A stretch of DNA of 64,000 nucleotides from Planctomycetota bacterium (GCA_022711465.1 JAKLEZ010000001.1:496001-560000), one strand, 5' to 3'. Shown: positions 42,598-52,726, counted from the stretch's first letter. The notes: generated by a model from the sequence alone, not told the origin. Made by a program: numbers and translations.

Positions 42598-44517
42598 TCA
42601 CACCAACGAATCCAGCGAGTCGTCGGGCCCCATCGTTCGATCAACGAACATCCGGAACCACAACTCCAGCCACAGCAGTAGCCAGAAACGAGTGCCGTGG
42701 CACGCCACGTGCGATTGATGCTCCTCCCACAACCGGGCGACGTAGCCATAGTCAAACAAACCCCGCGATCGGGCAGTCTTGCCAAGGATGATCTCGTGGG
42801 CCCGCCTGGCCCAGGCCCCTTCAAACCACCCGTCGATCGGAATCGAGAAGCCGTGCTTGCGGCGGAAAACGACTTCCTTCGGTACCCGTCTGGCCGCCAG
42901 TCGCTTCAACAGGTACTTCTTCTCCCACGGCCGCAGCTTGATCCCCGGCTTGAGCCGGGCCGCCCACTCCACCACCAGCTGATCCTGGAAAGGCGATCGG
43001 GCTTCAAGAGAACTCATCATCGTGGCAACGTCGACTTTGACGTTGTAGCAGAAGGGAAGGAGCACGTGCAGGTCGTCGAATAGGGCCCGATCCAGGGCGT
43101 TGTCCCCATCATAGCCTTTCATGACCTCCTCCGTGTAAGCCAGGAGGTTCTCGCGAGTGGCAAGCGGCCCCGCAGCCCCCGCCCAGATCCGGCCAAGATG
43201 GTGCAGGGCCCAGCTGCTCACGCCGCCCCAGGCGACCAGCGGGTCGGAATGAGCGTAACGCAGAAAGCGGGCCGCCATAGCCGCCGGAGCACGCGATTCC
43301 GAGTACATGTACCCCTTGACCCGGGAGAAGACCCGATTGAGCAGCGCGTCCGGGAGACACCACCCCACCAGATGGGCCAGGTGGTACCCGTGGTGCTGGC
43401 TGTAACCTGCGAAGGACTCGTCTCCGCCGTCACCGGTCAGCGCCACGGTCACGTGCTGCCGAGCACAATGAGCCACGTAGTAGGTCGGAATGGCCGCCGC
43501 GTCTCCAAATGGCTGCCCAAACGACCACACCAGCCGGGGCAGCAGCAACCAGGCGTCCGGAGATACCTGGAACTCGGTATGATCCGTGTTCCACCGGCCG
43601 GCCACGAGCCGGGCGAACGCTCGCTCATCATGATCCGGATCCTCAGTGCCGATGGCGAACGTGCGCACCCGACCCGGACTGGCCTCGGCCATCAGACTCA
43701 CGATGTAACTGCTGTCCACCCCACCGCTCAGGAAAGCACCAAGCGGCACGTCGCTGACCAGGCGGCGCCGGACCGCGCTGGAAACCAGTTCCGAGGTCCG
43801 CTCCATGATGTCCGAGAACGAAGCCCGCACCTTGTCCGCAAAGGACAGACGCCAGTACCGCCGCTCCGCCCACCCGGCACGCGTCAAGGTGAGATAGTGA
43901 GCGGGTAGCAGCTGATACACGTCCTTGAACGCCGCCTCGCGGCCGGGCACGAATCGCCAGTAGAGATACCGCGCGATGGCCTCCATGCGCGGTTGCCAAC
44001 CGGAAGGGGCAACGCTCCAGATCGACTTGACATCCGAACCGAAAAGGAACCGGCCTTCATGCCAGCCGTAGTACACCGGCTTCTTCCCCAGCCGGTCCCG
44101 GGCCAGGTGGAGCTCCTCGCGCCGCCCATCCCATAACGCCAAACCGAACATCCCGTTGATCCGCGTCAGCAGGCCCTCAATCCCCCACTGCTCATAGCCG
44201 TGAATGAGCACTTCCGAATCCGTGTCCGATACGAACCGGTGGCCGGCCGACTCCAACTCCGGCCGCAGTTCCTGGAAGTTGTAGATCTCTCCGTTGAAAA
44301 CCATCCAGACAGTCTGATCTTCGTTGGCCATCGGTTGGTGACCGCGAGGCGACAGGTCGATGATGCTCAGGCGGCGATGCCCCAGCCCTGCGTGCGGCAG
44401 GACGACCGTCCCGGCATCGTCCGGCCCGCGAGGCAGCATCATGTCGCGCATCCGGTCAACGAGCTCGCCGCTGATCGGACGATCACTGTAGTCCACGATG
44501 CCGCAAATCCCGCACAT
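42598..44517 (-). CDS. asnB: Asparagine synthetase (glutamine-hydrolysing)-type amidotransferase
   Basis: 639 residues. Cys2 of MCGICGIVDYSDR is the glutaminase nucleophile, HRRLSIIDLSPRGHQPM and NGEIYNFQELRPELE complete the class II amidotransferase domain, and GAFLSGGVDSSYIVSLMAE (about residue 265) is the ATP-pyrophosphatase P-loop. In EPS loci such AsnB paralogs (WbpS/asnB type) often amidate a sugar uronate or an attached amino acid rather than making free asparagine. Neighbouring glycosyltransferases and the ATP-grasp gene support that reading. AGAGGA precedes the start. Confidence 0.92.
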   Translation of the reverse strand: MCGICGIVDYSDRPISGELVDRMRDMMLPRGPDDAGTVVLPHAGLGHRRLSIIDLSPRGHQPMANEDQTVWMVFNGEIYNFQELRPELESAGHRFVSDTDSEVLIHGYEQWGIEGLLTRINGMFGLALWDGRREELHLARDRLGKKPVYYGWHEGRFLFGSDVKSIWSVAPSGWQPRMEAIARYLYWRFVPGREAAFKDVYQLLPAHYLTLTRAGWAERRYWRLSFADKVRASFSDIMERTSELVSSAVRRRLVSDVPLGAFLSGGVDSSYIVSLMAEASPGRVRTFAIGTEDPDHDERAFARLVAGRWNTDHTEFQVSPDAWLLLPRLVWSFGQPFGDAAAIPTYYVAHCARQHVTVALTGDGGDESFAGYSQHHGYHLAHLVGWCLPDALLNRVFSRVKGYMYSESRAPAAMAARFLRYAHSDPLVAWGGVSSWALHHLGRIWAGAAGPLATRENLLAYTEEVMKGYDGDNALDRALFDDLHVLLPFCYNVKVDVATMMSSLEARSPFQDQLVVEWAARLKPGIKLRPWEKKYLLKRLAARRVPKEVVFRRKHGFSIPIDGWFEGAWARRAHEIILGKTARSRGLFDYGYVARLWEEHQSHVACHGTRFWLLLWLELWFRMFVDRTMGPDDSLDSLV

Positions 44518-44532
44518 GCCAATCCTCTCGCT

Positions 44533-45669
44533 TCATCGACCCGATGAGGAGTCCATCAACTCCTCATAGACGGATGCGGTCTCTCCAACCACTCTCTCCC
44601 AGCTGAAGCGTGCCGCGACATGGTCCCGGGCAGCGGCCCCCAGCCCCCGACAAAGCTCCGGAGCGGCCAGCAGCCTCCCAACCCCATCCGCCATCTTGTC
44701 CGCGTCCCCGCAGGGAACGAGCAGCGCGTGCTCCGGGCCCGGAATCACCTCCCCCGCCGACGCGAACTCCGTGCACACGACCGGTAAACCGGCCGCCATC
44801 GCCTCCAGCACCGCGTTGGGAAGCCCTTCGGAGTCGGAAGTGAATGCGAACACATCCGCCGCCGCAAGCAGCCGCGGAATGTCGGGCCGGTCGCCGAGAA
44901 AACGGATCCGGTGCTCCCAGCCCTCGCGCTGAAGCTGCCCGCGGAGCGACGCCTCCTCGGGCCCGCCCCCAGCAGCCAGAAAGTACGCCCGCTCGAACCG
45001 GCCGCACACCAGCTGGCCGACCCGGATGAACATCAGGTAGTTCTTCGGCCAGGTACAACGCCCCACCATCAGCACGAGCTGGCTGTCCGGGGGAAGACCG
45101 AGTTCGTCCCGGATCTCCCGTCGAGCCTGCTCCCGCTCCGGCAACGGCACCTGAACGGCATTGTAGATCACCCGCGTGCGAACGGCGGGCAAGCCGAAAT
45201 GCTCCTCCAGCGACCGTGCCACCGCCAGGCTGTTGGCCAATCGCGTGGTTCGAGACGCCAGCAAGCGCTCGGCGATGCGCACGACCGCGTTGTCCATCGC
45301 GACCTCGCACCGGTCGCTCGCTACAATGCGCGGAGCCCGGCAGCTCATTGCCGCCAACCGTCCCCAGAAGTTGGCGGAGAACAGCCAAGTGTGCACGATG
45401 TCCGGCGAGGTCTCCTTGATCACTCGCCTGAGCCGCCCCAAAAACCGCAACAGAGACCCGCCGCTCTTGTCAATGAAGATGGGCTGCACCCCCGCTCGAG
45501 CGAACTCCTGGTCGAGCTCCTCGTCCATCCGGACAAACCAGCATACCGAGAGATCGAAGCGAGCCTTGTCAAGACGTTCGCACAGACCCAGCAGCTGCAA
45601 TTCGCAACCGCCGCGTCGAATCTGACCAATGATGTGCAGAACCCGGATCCTACTCAAGGGCAAATCCAT
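44533..45669 (-). CDS. Family 4 glycosyltransferase
   Basis: 378 residues. RIRVLHIIGQIRRGGCELQL at the N-terminus, PDIVHTWLFSANFWGRLAAM in the acceptor domain, and ADVFAFTSDSEGLPNAVLEA with the conserved Glu pair in the donor domain. It is clearly homologous along its length to the GT4 at 41362-42597. The stop lies 15 nt before the AsnB start, in a compact run. Confidence 0.9.
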   Translation of the reverse strand: MDLPLSRIRVLHIIGQIRRGGCELQLLGLCERLDKARFDLSVCWFVRMDEELDQEFARAGVQPIFIDKSGGSLLRFLGRLRRVIKETSPDIVHTWLFSANFWGRLAAMSCRAPRIVASDRCEVAMDNAVVRIAERLLASRTTRLANSLAVARSLEEHFGLPAVRTRVIYNAVQVPLPEREQARREIRDELGLPPDSQLVLMVGRCTWPKNYLMFIRVGQLVCGRFERAYFLAAGGGPEEASLRGQLQREGWEHRIRFLGDRPDIPRLLAAADVFAFTSDSEGLPNAVLEAMAAGLPVVCTEFASAGEVIPGPEHALLVPCGDADKMADGVGRLLAAPELCRGLGAAARDHVAARFSWERVVGETASVYEELMDSSSGR

Positions 45670-45705
45670 TCCTCACGACTCGCCTGACGATGACGCCGAG
45701 GCGGC

Positions 45706-46992
45706 TCAACCCCTTCTCGACTCGACCGCCGACTCAACCCTCGCCGCCCGCCGCGACGTCAAGGCCCTGATGAGATCCGGGAAACTCCGGCCGAGATGAC
45801 CTTCCAGATAGCGAGCCTGAGCCTCCATCGTCTTGCCTCGAGCCCAGCGCAGACCACACCTGGCCAGGCCCTGCCGGAACACATCATCGGTCAAGATCCG
45901 TCGGATGGCGTCGGTCAGCGGCTCCACTTCCTTCGGTGGCACCAGAATGCCAGTCTCCGGCGGGACAAGGTCCGGAATCCCCCCAACCCGCGTGGCAACG
46001 ATCGGCAATCCGTTGGCCGATGCTTCGATCACGACCTTAGGTACCCCCTCTGTGAAACTGGGGAGCACGAACAGATCATGCTCGCGATACACCCGCCAGA
46101 GCTGCTCGCCCATCGGTACATAACCCCGAAACGACACGGCATCCGCCAGTCCCAATTCACGGACCAGTACCTCGAACTCCCCGCGGTTGGGGCCCTCGCC
46201 GACCAGGGTCAGCACCGGCGTCAGGCCCTCGCCTCGCAGCAAGGCCAGGGCACGCAACAAGACCGCAATGCCCTTCAGATAGTCCAGCCGGCCGACGAAC
46301 AGCAGTCGCGGGGATGCCGGCGATGGACCCAGCGTCTCCTCCGGGCGAACATCTTCCTCGCGGAAAGTGCTGTCCTCGCCTAGTACGACATTCCTGCCAG
46401 GTCGCTGGTAGGATTCGGCCAGCTTGCGGCCGTAGGCAAACACCAGATCGCTGCTGAGAATCCAGCGGAGCAGCGGACGATGAGCCAACACAAAGCCGCG
46501 AACCAGCCGGGGATGGCGCTCAGCCACTCGAGTGGCACCAAACTGGGCCTCCCAGTCGCCCACCATGGAGCAGAAGACCGGCTTCCTGAGCAGTCGGGCG
46601 AGGAGGAAACCGAAAACCTGGAGGTAGCCGGGGAACATCACGTGAACGATGTCCGATTTCCGGATCACCGCCAGAAGCGGCATCGAGTAACCGACGGGGT
46701 GTAGCAGCGATTGAAAGGTGTATCGCTGCCTGTAGGTGGGCAGTTCAGCCACCTGGGCTCGCGCAACCCTCAAAGGCGTTACGCCATCCGCGGGTATCTG
46801 GTGACGAACGGGAACAGCCACGATCACCCGGTCGAAGAGCTGAGCTAGCACCTCGATGTACCGGCCAAAACCACCCGTCGTGCAATACTGCCCGTCAACC
46901 CGATAGAACTGCTTGTGCGAGATGACGCAGCAGGTGCCGCCGAGGGCCGCCTCGGGCAAAGCCCTGGCAGAGCCATGCGGAGGGTCCGCCAT
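45706..46992 (-). CDS. Family 4 glycosyltransferase
   Basis: 428 residues from the ATG at 46992, with AAAGGAG about 8 nt upstream; the frame opens at 47046. The N-terminal domain shows CVISHKQFYRVDGQYCTTGG and DIVHVMFPGYLQVFGFLLAR. The C-terminal donor domain has LLFVGRLDYLKGIAVLLRAL and HDLFVLPSFTEGVPKVVIEA with EX7E, then PIVATRVGGIPDLV. The N-terminal FYRVDGQYCTTGGFGRYIE is unlike the other GT4s here, suggesting a separate origin. Confidence 0.88.
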   Translation of the reverse strand: MADPPHGSARALPEAALGGTCCVISHKQFYRVDGQYCTTGGFGRYIEVLAQLFDRVIVAVPVRHQIPADGVTPLRVARAQVAELPTYRQRYTFQSLLHPVGYSMPLLAVIRKSDIVHVMFPGYLQVFGFLLARLLRKPVFCSMVGDWEAQFGATRVAERHPRLVRGFVLAHRPLLRWILSSDLVFAYGRKLAESYQRPGRNVVLGEDSTFREEDVRPEETLGPSPASPRLLFVGRLDYLKGIAVLLRALALLRGEGLTPVLTLVGEGPNRGEFEVLVRELGLADAVSFRGYVPMGEQLWRVYREHDLFVLPSFTEGVPKVVIEASANGLPIVATRVGGIPDLVPPETGILVPPKEVEPLTDAIRRILTDDVFRQGLARCGLRWARGKTMEAQARYLEGHLGRSFPDLIRALTSRRAARVESAVESRRG

Positions 46993-47049
46993 CAACGACA
47001 GCTCCTTTGGACGGGGCCGATCACCATCTCCAGACGCGGCTCCCACAGG

Positions 47050-48420
47050 TCAGTACGCCGGAACCGGCGTGTAGGCCGGGGCTTCGTATGTCTCTTGAAC
47101 CCATGGACGATAGGTGCGCTCCAGCCAGACAAGATACCCCAGAGAGGCGGCACTCACGACCCAGAAAAGCTTGTAGTTCACAAGGGTGGCCGCCACACCC
47201 CAGAAGAGCAACAACACCTGGAGAAGACACAGGCACCTCACCAAAACAAAGTCCACTCTTGGCAGCGGCAGCCTACTCACCGTTCGAATCCGCATCAGCA
47301 GAAGCAGCCACCCGCCATAGAACAGACCCCACCCGATGAAACCGGTGTTGGCCGCAAGCCCAAGGAAGGTGTTGTGCGGGCTTCTCAGGCTCGAGCCGCC
47401 CAGACGACCAAGTTCGTACGATACGCAATCGTACCCCACGCCCAGCATCGGATTGTGGAGGGCCACTTCGAGCGACTTCCGCATGAACGCCGCACGGGCA
47501 CCCGCACTGGATTCCATGCGGCTGCTGGACGCGGTACCCAACATGGTCTCCATCCGCTTCCAGAACGGCGTCGTCGACATGTACAGAATCGCCGCGGCGA
47601 GCACGCCGCCGATCACGATCGCCCAGACGACCTTGCCGCCCGGCCGCGTACTGATCCTCCGAAGAACATACCAATACAGGGCCACAATGAGGAGGAATAA
47701 GCCGATCATGGCCTGCCTGGAGCCGGTCAGGCCGATGGTCACCACGATGAAGCCCAGGCCCGCGATGAGGATGACTCTGGCCAACTTGCTCCGGCTGATC
47801 AGGAGGAGCGAAGCACCCGACCAGAGGGCCAGGCAACACAGCTTCCCAAGACCATTCGGGTTGCCAAAGAGCCCCTGAATGCGCTGTTCTCTTCCACCCG
47901 CATCCGTGGCCACCTCCACCCCTCGAGCCAGACCCGAAGCTCCACCCAGTGAGGCTGCGATGGTGGTCACGACAACAGCGGTCACCAGCCAGAGAAACGT
48001 CCGTCGCCCGTTGACCGCGTTGGCTACCACAAACGCCATCGGCAACAACTTGAGGAGCGTCTTCAGGCCGTCCGAAGCGACCTGATGCTGTGAGGCACCG
48101 GGATAGCCCAGCAGGGCCCATGCGCAGAAACCGCTGGCCATCAGCATCTCCCGGGTAAATACCACCGGAACGCGACTGGCAAAAATCGAGATCACGATCA
48201 TCACACCCAGCAGGCCGACGATCCCCTGCGAGAGATACCCCAGCTGGGTCGCAATCGACGCATTGCCCCAGTAACTGATCAGGCCGGTGCAGAAGAAGAT
48301 GATCGCGAGCATCGGACCCCGAATGCCCGCCGGCGGGTTATGGACGCTTGCATCCTCCTGTACCTCCTGCAGGTATCCCCCTTGGAGAAGACTCGGATCA
48401 GCGGTTATCTGAGACACCAC
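47050..48420 (-). CDS. O-antigen ligase/polymerase (Wzy_C family) membrane protein
   Basis: 456 residues, GTG start with AAGGAG upstream. About 11-12 membrane helices (GPMLAIIFFCTGLISYWGNA, GIVGLLGVMIVISIFASRVP, MIGLFLLIVALYWYVLRRIS). The periplasmic loop holds the Wzy_C/WaaL signature: GLTGSRQAMIGLF, then ARAAFMRKSLEVALHNPMLG and SLRSPHNTFLGLAANTGFIG. It would polymerise or ligate the undecaprenyl-linked repeat units delivered by the flippase of this locus. Confidence 0.88.
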   Translation of the reverse strand: MVSQITADPSLLQGGYLQEVQEDASVHNPPAGIRGPMLAIIFFCTGLISYWGNASIATQLGYLSQGIVGLLGVMIVISIFASRVPVVFTREMLMASGFCAWALLGYPGASQHQVASDGLKTLLKLLPMAFVVANAVNGRRTFLWLVTAVVVTTIAASLGGASGLARGVEVATDAGGREQRIQGLFGNPNGLGKLCCLALWSGASLLLISRSKLARVILIAGLGFIVVTIGLTGSRQAMIGLFLLIVALYWYVLRRISTRPGGKVVWAIVIGGVLAAAILYMSTTPFWKRMETMLGTASSSRMESSAGARAAFMRKSLEVALHNPMLGVGYDCVSYELGRLGGSSLRSPHNTFLGLAANTGFIGWGLFYGGWLLLLMRIRTVSRLPLPRVDFVLVRCLCLLQVLLLFWGVAATLVNYKLFWVVSAASLGYLVWLERTYRPWVQETYEAPAYTPVPAY

Positions 48421-48429
48421 GCGACTCCT

Positions 48430-49740
48430 TCACTTGGCGGGACCATCCATCAAAGACGCGAGCAGGTCGGCCAGCCTGCGGCTGATCGAGCGGGATTCGT
48501 ACGCCCGAACCCGCCCCTCGTCGCGGCGGGACGCCAGACGACCCCAGACAAGATCACGCAGACAGTCGGCCAGACCCTCAACATCATTCAAGGCCACAAC
48601 ACGCCCTGCGCCGGTCTCACGGATCACATCGGCCGCAGCGCAATCAGGCGCCCCGGCCATGATCACCGGCCGCCCTGCGCCCAGGTACTCATAGAGTTTA
48701 CCCGGAATGCTTGTCTCGTGCCCCGACCCCACGATCAGCAGCAACGCCCCCGCCCCCTTGACTGCGGAAAGCACTTCCTTGTGGCTCCGCGAACCACGAA
48801 ACTCAACCATGTCCGCGACCCCCCCGGCCACCGCGGCCTCGTGCTCCTCCGGGCCGCCCGGACCGTAGCTGACATACCGGAAACTCGCCGGAGAAAGCAC
48901 GCCAGCCCTGTAGAGAAGACTCATCGCCTCAATGAGCCAGCGGGCTGTCCGGTTGCCGCCGCTCAGGCCGCCGTGAACCAGAACCGTCCGGTCAAACGGC
49001 TCCGGTTGCACGTCCGCAAACTCCTCCGGATCATACCCATTGGTCAACACCGCCCAACGGTCCTCCGGCAAGTCGGGATAGAGACGACGATATGCCCGAT
49101 GGCAGAGCTCAGAGTTGAGCACGACGCGGTCGGCCAACGCAAAGGCCTCGCCCTCCATCCGCCTCTCATGCTTGAGCCGCCAGCGGTCGCGCCCCTCATA
49201 CCGCAGATCACCAGTCGTCCACGGATCACGAAGATCGAGTACAACCGGAACGCCAAAGACCTTCTTCAGTCTCGGCACGATTCGGAAGTAGCTGAACGGC
49301 GGACCGGTGATCCACACCACATCGACCCGCCGGCTCGCAAACACCCGGGCACAGGCTCGAAACAGCCTCCCTGCACCCAGAACCCGGCTGTCCGGCAGCA
49401 GGACCTTGTCCATCAGGCGCGACAGGACTCTGGCCGGCTTGCGCGTGAGCCTGCCCACCAGATCTCGGCGCAGTGTAACCCACCGACGAAGGTGCTCGGC
49501 CGGATCGCCACAGCCGAATCGCACCACCTCCGTGGCCGGATCGATCTGCCCGATCAGCGTTTCGTCAAGTCCAGGATGGCACCCCGCCCGGGGCGTCACG
49601 ACCACGCACTTCCACCCCAGCTCGGGGAGAAAACGGGTGAACCGAACCACCCGAAACGTGCCCGCCGCCTGGCGGGGAGGGAACGCCTGGGACAACATGA
49701 GCACAGCCCGCGTCCCCACGGCAGTCGCGGAACTCACCAT
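48430..49740 (-). CDS. Family 4 glycosyltransferase
   Basis: 436 residues; GGGAG precedes the start. RAVLMLSQAFPPRQAAGTFR and RFTRFLPELGWKCVVVTPRA at the N-terminus, PVVLDLRDPWTTGDLRYEGR in the middle, and a donor domain ending IPGKLYEYLGAGRPVIMAGA. The domain order matches GT4 enzymes often annotated as WcaI-like or generic glycosyltransferases. It ends 9 nt before the Wzy_C gene. Confidence 0.87.
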   Translation of the reverse strand: MVSSATAVGTRAVLMLSQAFPPRQAAGTFRVVRFTRFLPELGWKCVVVTPRAGCHPGLDETLIGQIDPATEVVRFGCGDPAEHLRRWVTLRRDLVGRLTRKPARVLSRLMDKVLLPDSRVLGAGRLFRACARVFASRRVDVVWITGPPFSYFRIVPRLKKVFGVPVVLDLRDPWTTGDLRYEGRDRWRLKHERRMEGEAFALADRVVLNSELCHRAYRRLYPDLPEDRWAVLTNGYDPEEFADVQPEPFDRTVLVHGGLSGGNRTARWLIEAMSLLYRAGVLSPASFRYVSYGPGGPEEHEAAVAGGVADMVEFRGSRSHKEVLSAVKGAGALLLIVGSGHETSIPGKLYEYLGAGRPVIMAGAPDCAAADVIRETGAGRVVALNDVEGLADCLRDLVWGRLASRRDEGRVRAYESRSISRRLADLLASLMDGPAK

Positions 49741-49816
49741 CCGTGCTCCCCTCTCGTCATCCGCTGCCCCCGGCCGTGAATCGCGAACCCGACTACCGGA
49801 TCATCTCGACGCAATC

Positions 49817-50767
49817 TCACTTCAGGATCCTGGCGTAGAGCGACTTGAGCTTGGCGGCTTCGACGTCGAGCGAGAAACGCTCCCGCACCATGGCTGCACC
49901 GGCCGTATTAACCCCTCGCCGCTCCAGAATCTCGGCCAGCGACGCCTTCGCTTCTTCAAAAGAGCCGGCCCGATGGCAGCACTCCAGCGGCTGGTTGTAA
50001 ATCACGTACCGACCGCGGGCCAGCATCTCGAGAACCATCGCCGACAGGCTGTCATGAAGAGGCATACGAATCAGAACCGTCGAGACCCGGTAGGCCTCTT
50101 CCATGTCTCCCAGGAAGCCGAGAAACTCGACGTTCGGCGGAGCATCTACGCCTCGGCCACCGGCTCCGACAATCCGAAACTTCACTCCAGGGAAAGCCCG
50201 AGCCAGGTCAAATACCAGCGGTCCCTGGTAGAAGGCGAACTTCTCGTCACTCCAGTAGCTGAGCACCGCCGGTTCGGCGGGCAGATCCGCCACCGTCGCC
50301 TCGATCTTCGCAGGCAGCAGCCGGACAACCGCAGCGGCAACACCTGCCGCGGCCAGCTCCTCCGCCAGCTGCGGCGAGTCGGCACAATGAGCCGCAGCCC
50401 ACCGGCCCGCTGCCCGGCGGCCCAACACCCGATCCAGACTGATCACCCGACTTCGCTTGAACGCGAGCAGGTCGCTCCCAATCCAGTGCCAGACCACCGG
50501 GCGACCGGTCATTCGCAGCCCCGCCGCGGTCCGCCAGACCGTCGGACCACCGACATGGTGTACCGCTCCCAACCGGCGCCAGGTGCGGCCGCCCAGCCAC
50601 CTCACCAGGCCACCACGACCGGCCGGCACCACCTCCTCGGGAGCAAACCCCGCCCGGCGGAGCAACTCCGTCGCCACGCGCCGCCAGTACGGGAGCCCCA
50701 TGACACCAATTCGTGCCACTTCCACTTCCGTTCGTGCTTCCACGAACACCGCTCCGTCGACCGTCAC
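49817..50767 (-). CDS. Glycosyltransferase-like protein, short GT-B form
   Basis: 316 residues. A GTGA start overlaps the flippase stop by 4 nt. PVVWHWIGSDLLAFKRSR, KFAFYQGPLVFDLARAFPGV, VEFLGFLGDMEEAYRVSTVL and IRMPLHDSLSAMVLEMLARG follow the order of a GT4 donor domain. The acceptor domain is abbreviated. No specific family is recognised beyond a GT-B fold, and the enzyme activity is inferred from context. Confidence 0.75.
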   Translation of the reverse strand: MTVDGAVFVEARTEVEVARIGVMGLPYWRRVATELLRRAGFAPEEVVPAGRGGLVRWLGGRTWRRLGAVHHVGGPTVWRTAAGLRMTGRPVVWHWIGSDLLAFKRSRVISLDRVLGRRAAGRWAAAHCADSPQLAEELAAAGVAAAVVRLLPAKIEATVADLPAEPAVLSYWSDEKFAFYQGPLVFDLARAFPGVKFRIVGAGGRGVDAPPNVEFLGFLGDMEEAYRVSTVLIRMPLHDSLSAMVLEMLARGRYVIYNQPLECCHRAGSFEEAKASLAEILERRGVNTAGAAMVRERFSLDVEAAKLKSLYARILK

Positions 50768-52104
50768 GCTTCAGCGGCCGCGGGACGCCGCCGAATGCGA
50801 CTCACTAACTTGCCCAGGACTTCCCACCCCGTCCGCCACACCAGGACCAGATCCGCTCGCCCGGGCCACAGTTCATGGATCGCCCGGCCCGACTCCCGAA
50901 CGTAGAACCTGATCCACAACATCATCGCGACGAGATAACTGAGACTCGCGGCGATCGCCGATCCGCAGATCCCAAGAACCGGTATCAGCGAGAGATTGAG
51001 CGTCACGCTCACCGCCAGTGTCACCCAGGCCACGGTCATGTTGTACCGGGGCTTCTGCCGCGTGAGCAGATCGCTCGCGAGGATCGATGCCCCACCCAGA
51101 ATGGCTACACCCGGCAGAAGAAGTAGAAATGGAGGTATCGACCCCAGGAACTCCCAGCCGAACAGCAGAACGATTCCCGGCCCGCCCACGAACGCAGTCC
51201 CGACCATCGCCGCCGCCGAAGCAATCACCGTCATCCGAAATACCGCGGGAACCTGTTGACGGCGCGTCTCCAACTCGTTGGCCAGCCGAGGCAGGAAAGC
51301 CGTCGATATCGAACTCGGAAGTACCTTCAGATGCTCAGCCACGCCGACAGCCTGGGTGTACAACCCCAGTTGAAACTCATCAACCATGTATCCCTGAATA
51401 CCCTGATCGATCCGGTAGACGAGAAAGCCGGCAAACGTCGCCAGACAGATGGGCCAGCCGAAACGAAGACTCTTCATTAACATCTCGCGGTCCCACCACC
51501 GGCTTCGCCAGTCAATGTCCTTCCGCAGGCATAACACCGTCAGGCCGCCACCAATGAGCGACGCCACCACATTCACCCATACCGCCGCCAGAACACCGTG
51601 CCGCAAAACCACCAGGAACAGGAACAGGAGCACCAGCAGCACCAGTCCGTTGACGATCCGCAACATCGCCGCGGTCACCACCCTTCCCGAACCGCGAAGC
51701 AGGCCGAACATGAGCGTGTTGAACATGGTCATCGGGGCGATGAAACACATCGCCCAGATGATCGGCTGATCGAGCAGGGCGAACTTCCCGCGGGGAACGG
51801 GCAGCCACCAGAAATAGGCTCCTATGACCAGCGAACTGACTACGGCACCGACAGCGGTGAAGAACAGGGAGTGAAAGAAAAGGACCGTTCTGGCTTCTTT
51901 GTACAAGCCGGCAAACGTGTTGTTGACGACCTCTTGCCCCAACAAGGCGAACGTGCTCGTGATGGTCGGAATCAGGAAGGCCATGGCCAGCAGGCCCCGG
52001 CCCGCCGGACCCAGCGCGCGCGACGTGATCGTCGCCGTCCCGAGCATGATCACGATCAGGGCCAGATTGCCCACGAACGTCGCACTGATGTCCCGCTTCA
52101 ACAT
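50764..52104 (-). CDS. Oligosaccharide flippase (Wzx/MOP family)
   Basis: 446 residues with 12-14 predicted membrane helices (NLALIVIMLGTATITSRALG, RGLLAMAFLIPTITSTFALL, LVLLVLLFLFLVVLRHGVLA, VAILGGASILASDLLTR). The N-terminal ALGPAGRGLLAMAFLIP is typical of the polysaccharide_synt family. It would flip lipid-linked repeat units to the periplasm for the Wzy_C-type enzyme encoded downstream. Translationally coupled to the glycosyltransferase gene that follows. Confidence 0.9.
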   Translation of the reverse strand: MLKRDISATFVGNLALIVIMLGTATITSRALGPAGRGLLAMAFLIPTITSTFALLGQEVVNNTFAGLYKEARTVLFFHSLFFTAVGAVVSSLVIGAYFWWLPVPRGKFALLDQPIIWAMCFIAPMTMFNTLMFGLLRGSGRVVTAAMLRIVNGLVLLVLLFLFLVVLRHGVLAAVWVNVVASLIGGGLTVLCLRKDIDWRSRWWDREMLMKSLRFGWPICLATFAGFLVYRIDQGIQGYMVDEFQLGLYTQAVGVAEHLKVLPSSISTAFLPRLANELETRRQQVPAVFRMTVIASAAAMVGTAFVGGPGIVLLFGWEFLGSIPPFLLLLPGVAILGGASILASDLLTRQKPRYNMTVAWVTLAVSVTLNLSLIPVLGICGSAIAASLSYLVAMMLWIRFYVRESGRAIHELWPGRADLVLVWRTGWEVLGKLVSRIRRRPAAAEA

Positions 52105-52156
52105 GCGAATGGCCAGTTCAAGACCGGAGAACCCGCCGCAGCAGGGCCGCCCTCCG

Positions 52157-52726
52157 TCACCCCTGCCCCCCCTCGCCCGGCACCTTGCGGCAGCCGATCA
52201 CCCGCGCCGGAACACCTACCACAATCGCGTTCGCCGGAACGTCCCGGGTAACCACCGCTCGAGCTCCAACGACCGCCCCGTCGCCAATCGTCACCCCCGG
52301 CAGCACCGAACACCCCGCCCCAATCCACACATCACCGCCGATCCGCACGGCCTCGGACTCCAGAGCCTGCTCACGAATCAGCCGCCCCGCCGCAACACCA
52401 TGATTGACGTCGGTGATGTGACAGCCCGGCGCGATCAGACAGTCATCACCGATGCGAACCGATCGGTGAGCCAGAATGATCGATCCCCGCCCCAGATAGG
52501 TCCGGCTGCCCACCACAAGCTCACCCTCCGGCCAAACGCTCACGTAACAGTCTCGCCCCACGTGAACCTGGTCGCCAAACCGCGTCCGCTCGGGATGGGT
52601 AATCTCGACACCGCACTCCAGCATCAGCCCCTCGCCGAAAACCAGTCCCCGTCGGCGAAGAGCACCGATGCGGACGTGATCACGTAGCGAACACACCCAG
52701 CCTGAGATTCGATCCAGGATGCTCAT
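52157..52726 (-). CDS. Hexapeptide-repeat acetyltransferase (complete)
   Basis: 189 residues. Left-handed beta-helix rungs run through the chain (GRGSIILAHRSVRIGDDCL, IAPGCHITDVNHGV with the catalytic His, VRIGGDVWIGAGCSVLPGVT, IGDGAVVGARAVVTRDVPAN) and it ends IVVGVPARVIGCRK, the usual C-terminus. O- or N-acetylation of a sugar in the repeat unit is expected. It serves as the full-length comparison for the truncated relative at 38611-38970. It lies 52 bp before the flippase gene. Confidence 0.9.
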   Translation of the reverse strand: MSILDRISGWVCSLRDHVRIGALRRRGLVFGEGLMLECGVEITHPERTRFGDQVHVGRDCYVSVWPEGELVVGSRTYLGRGSIILAHRSVRIGDDCLIAPGCHITDVNHGVAAGRLIREQALESEAVRIGGDVWIGAGCSVLPGVTIGDGAVVGARAVVTRDVPANAIVVGVPARVIGCRKVPGEGGQG

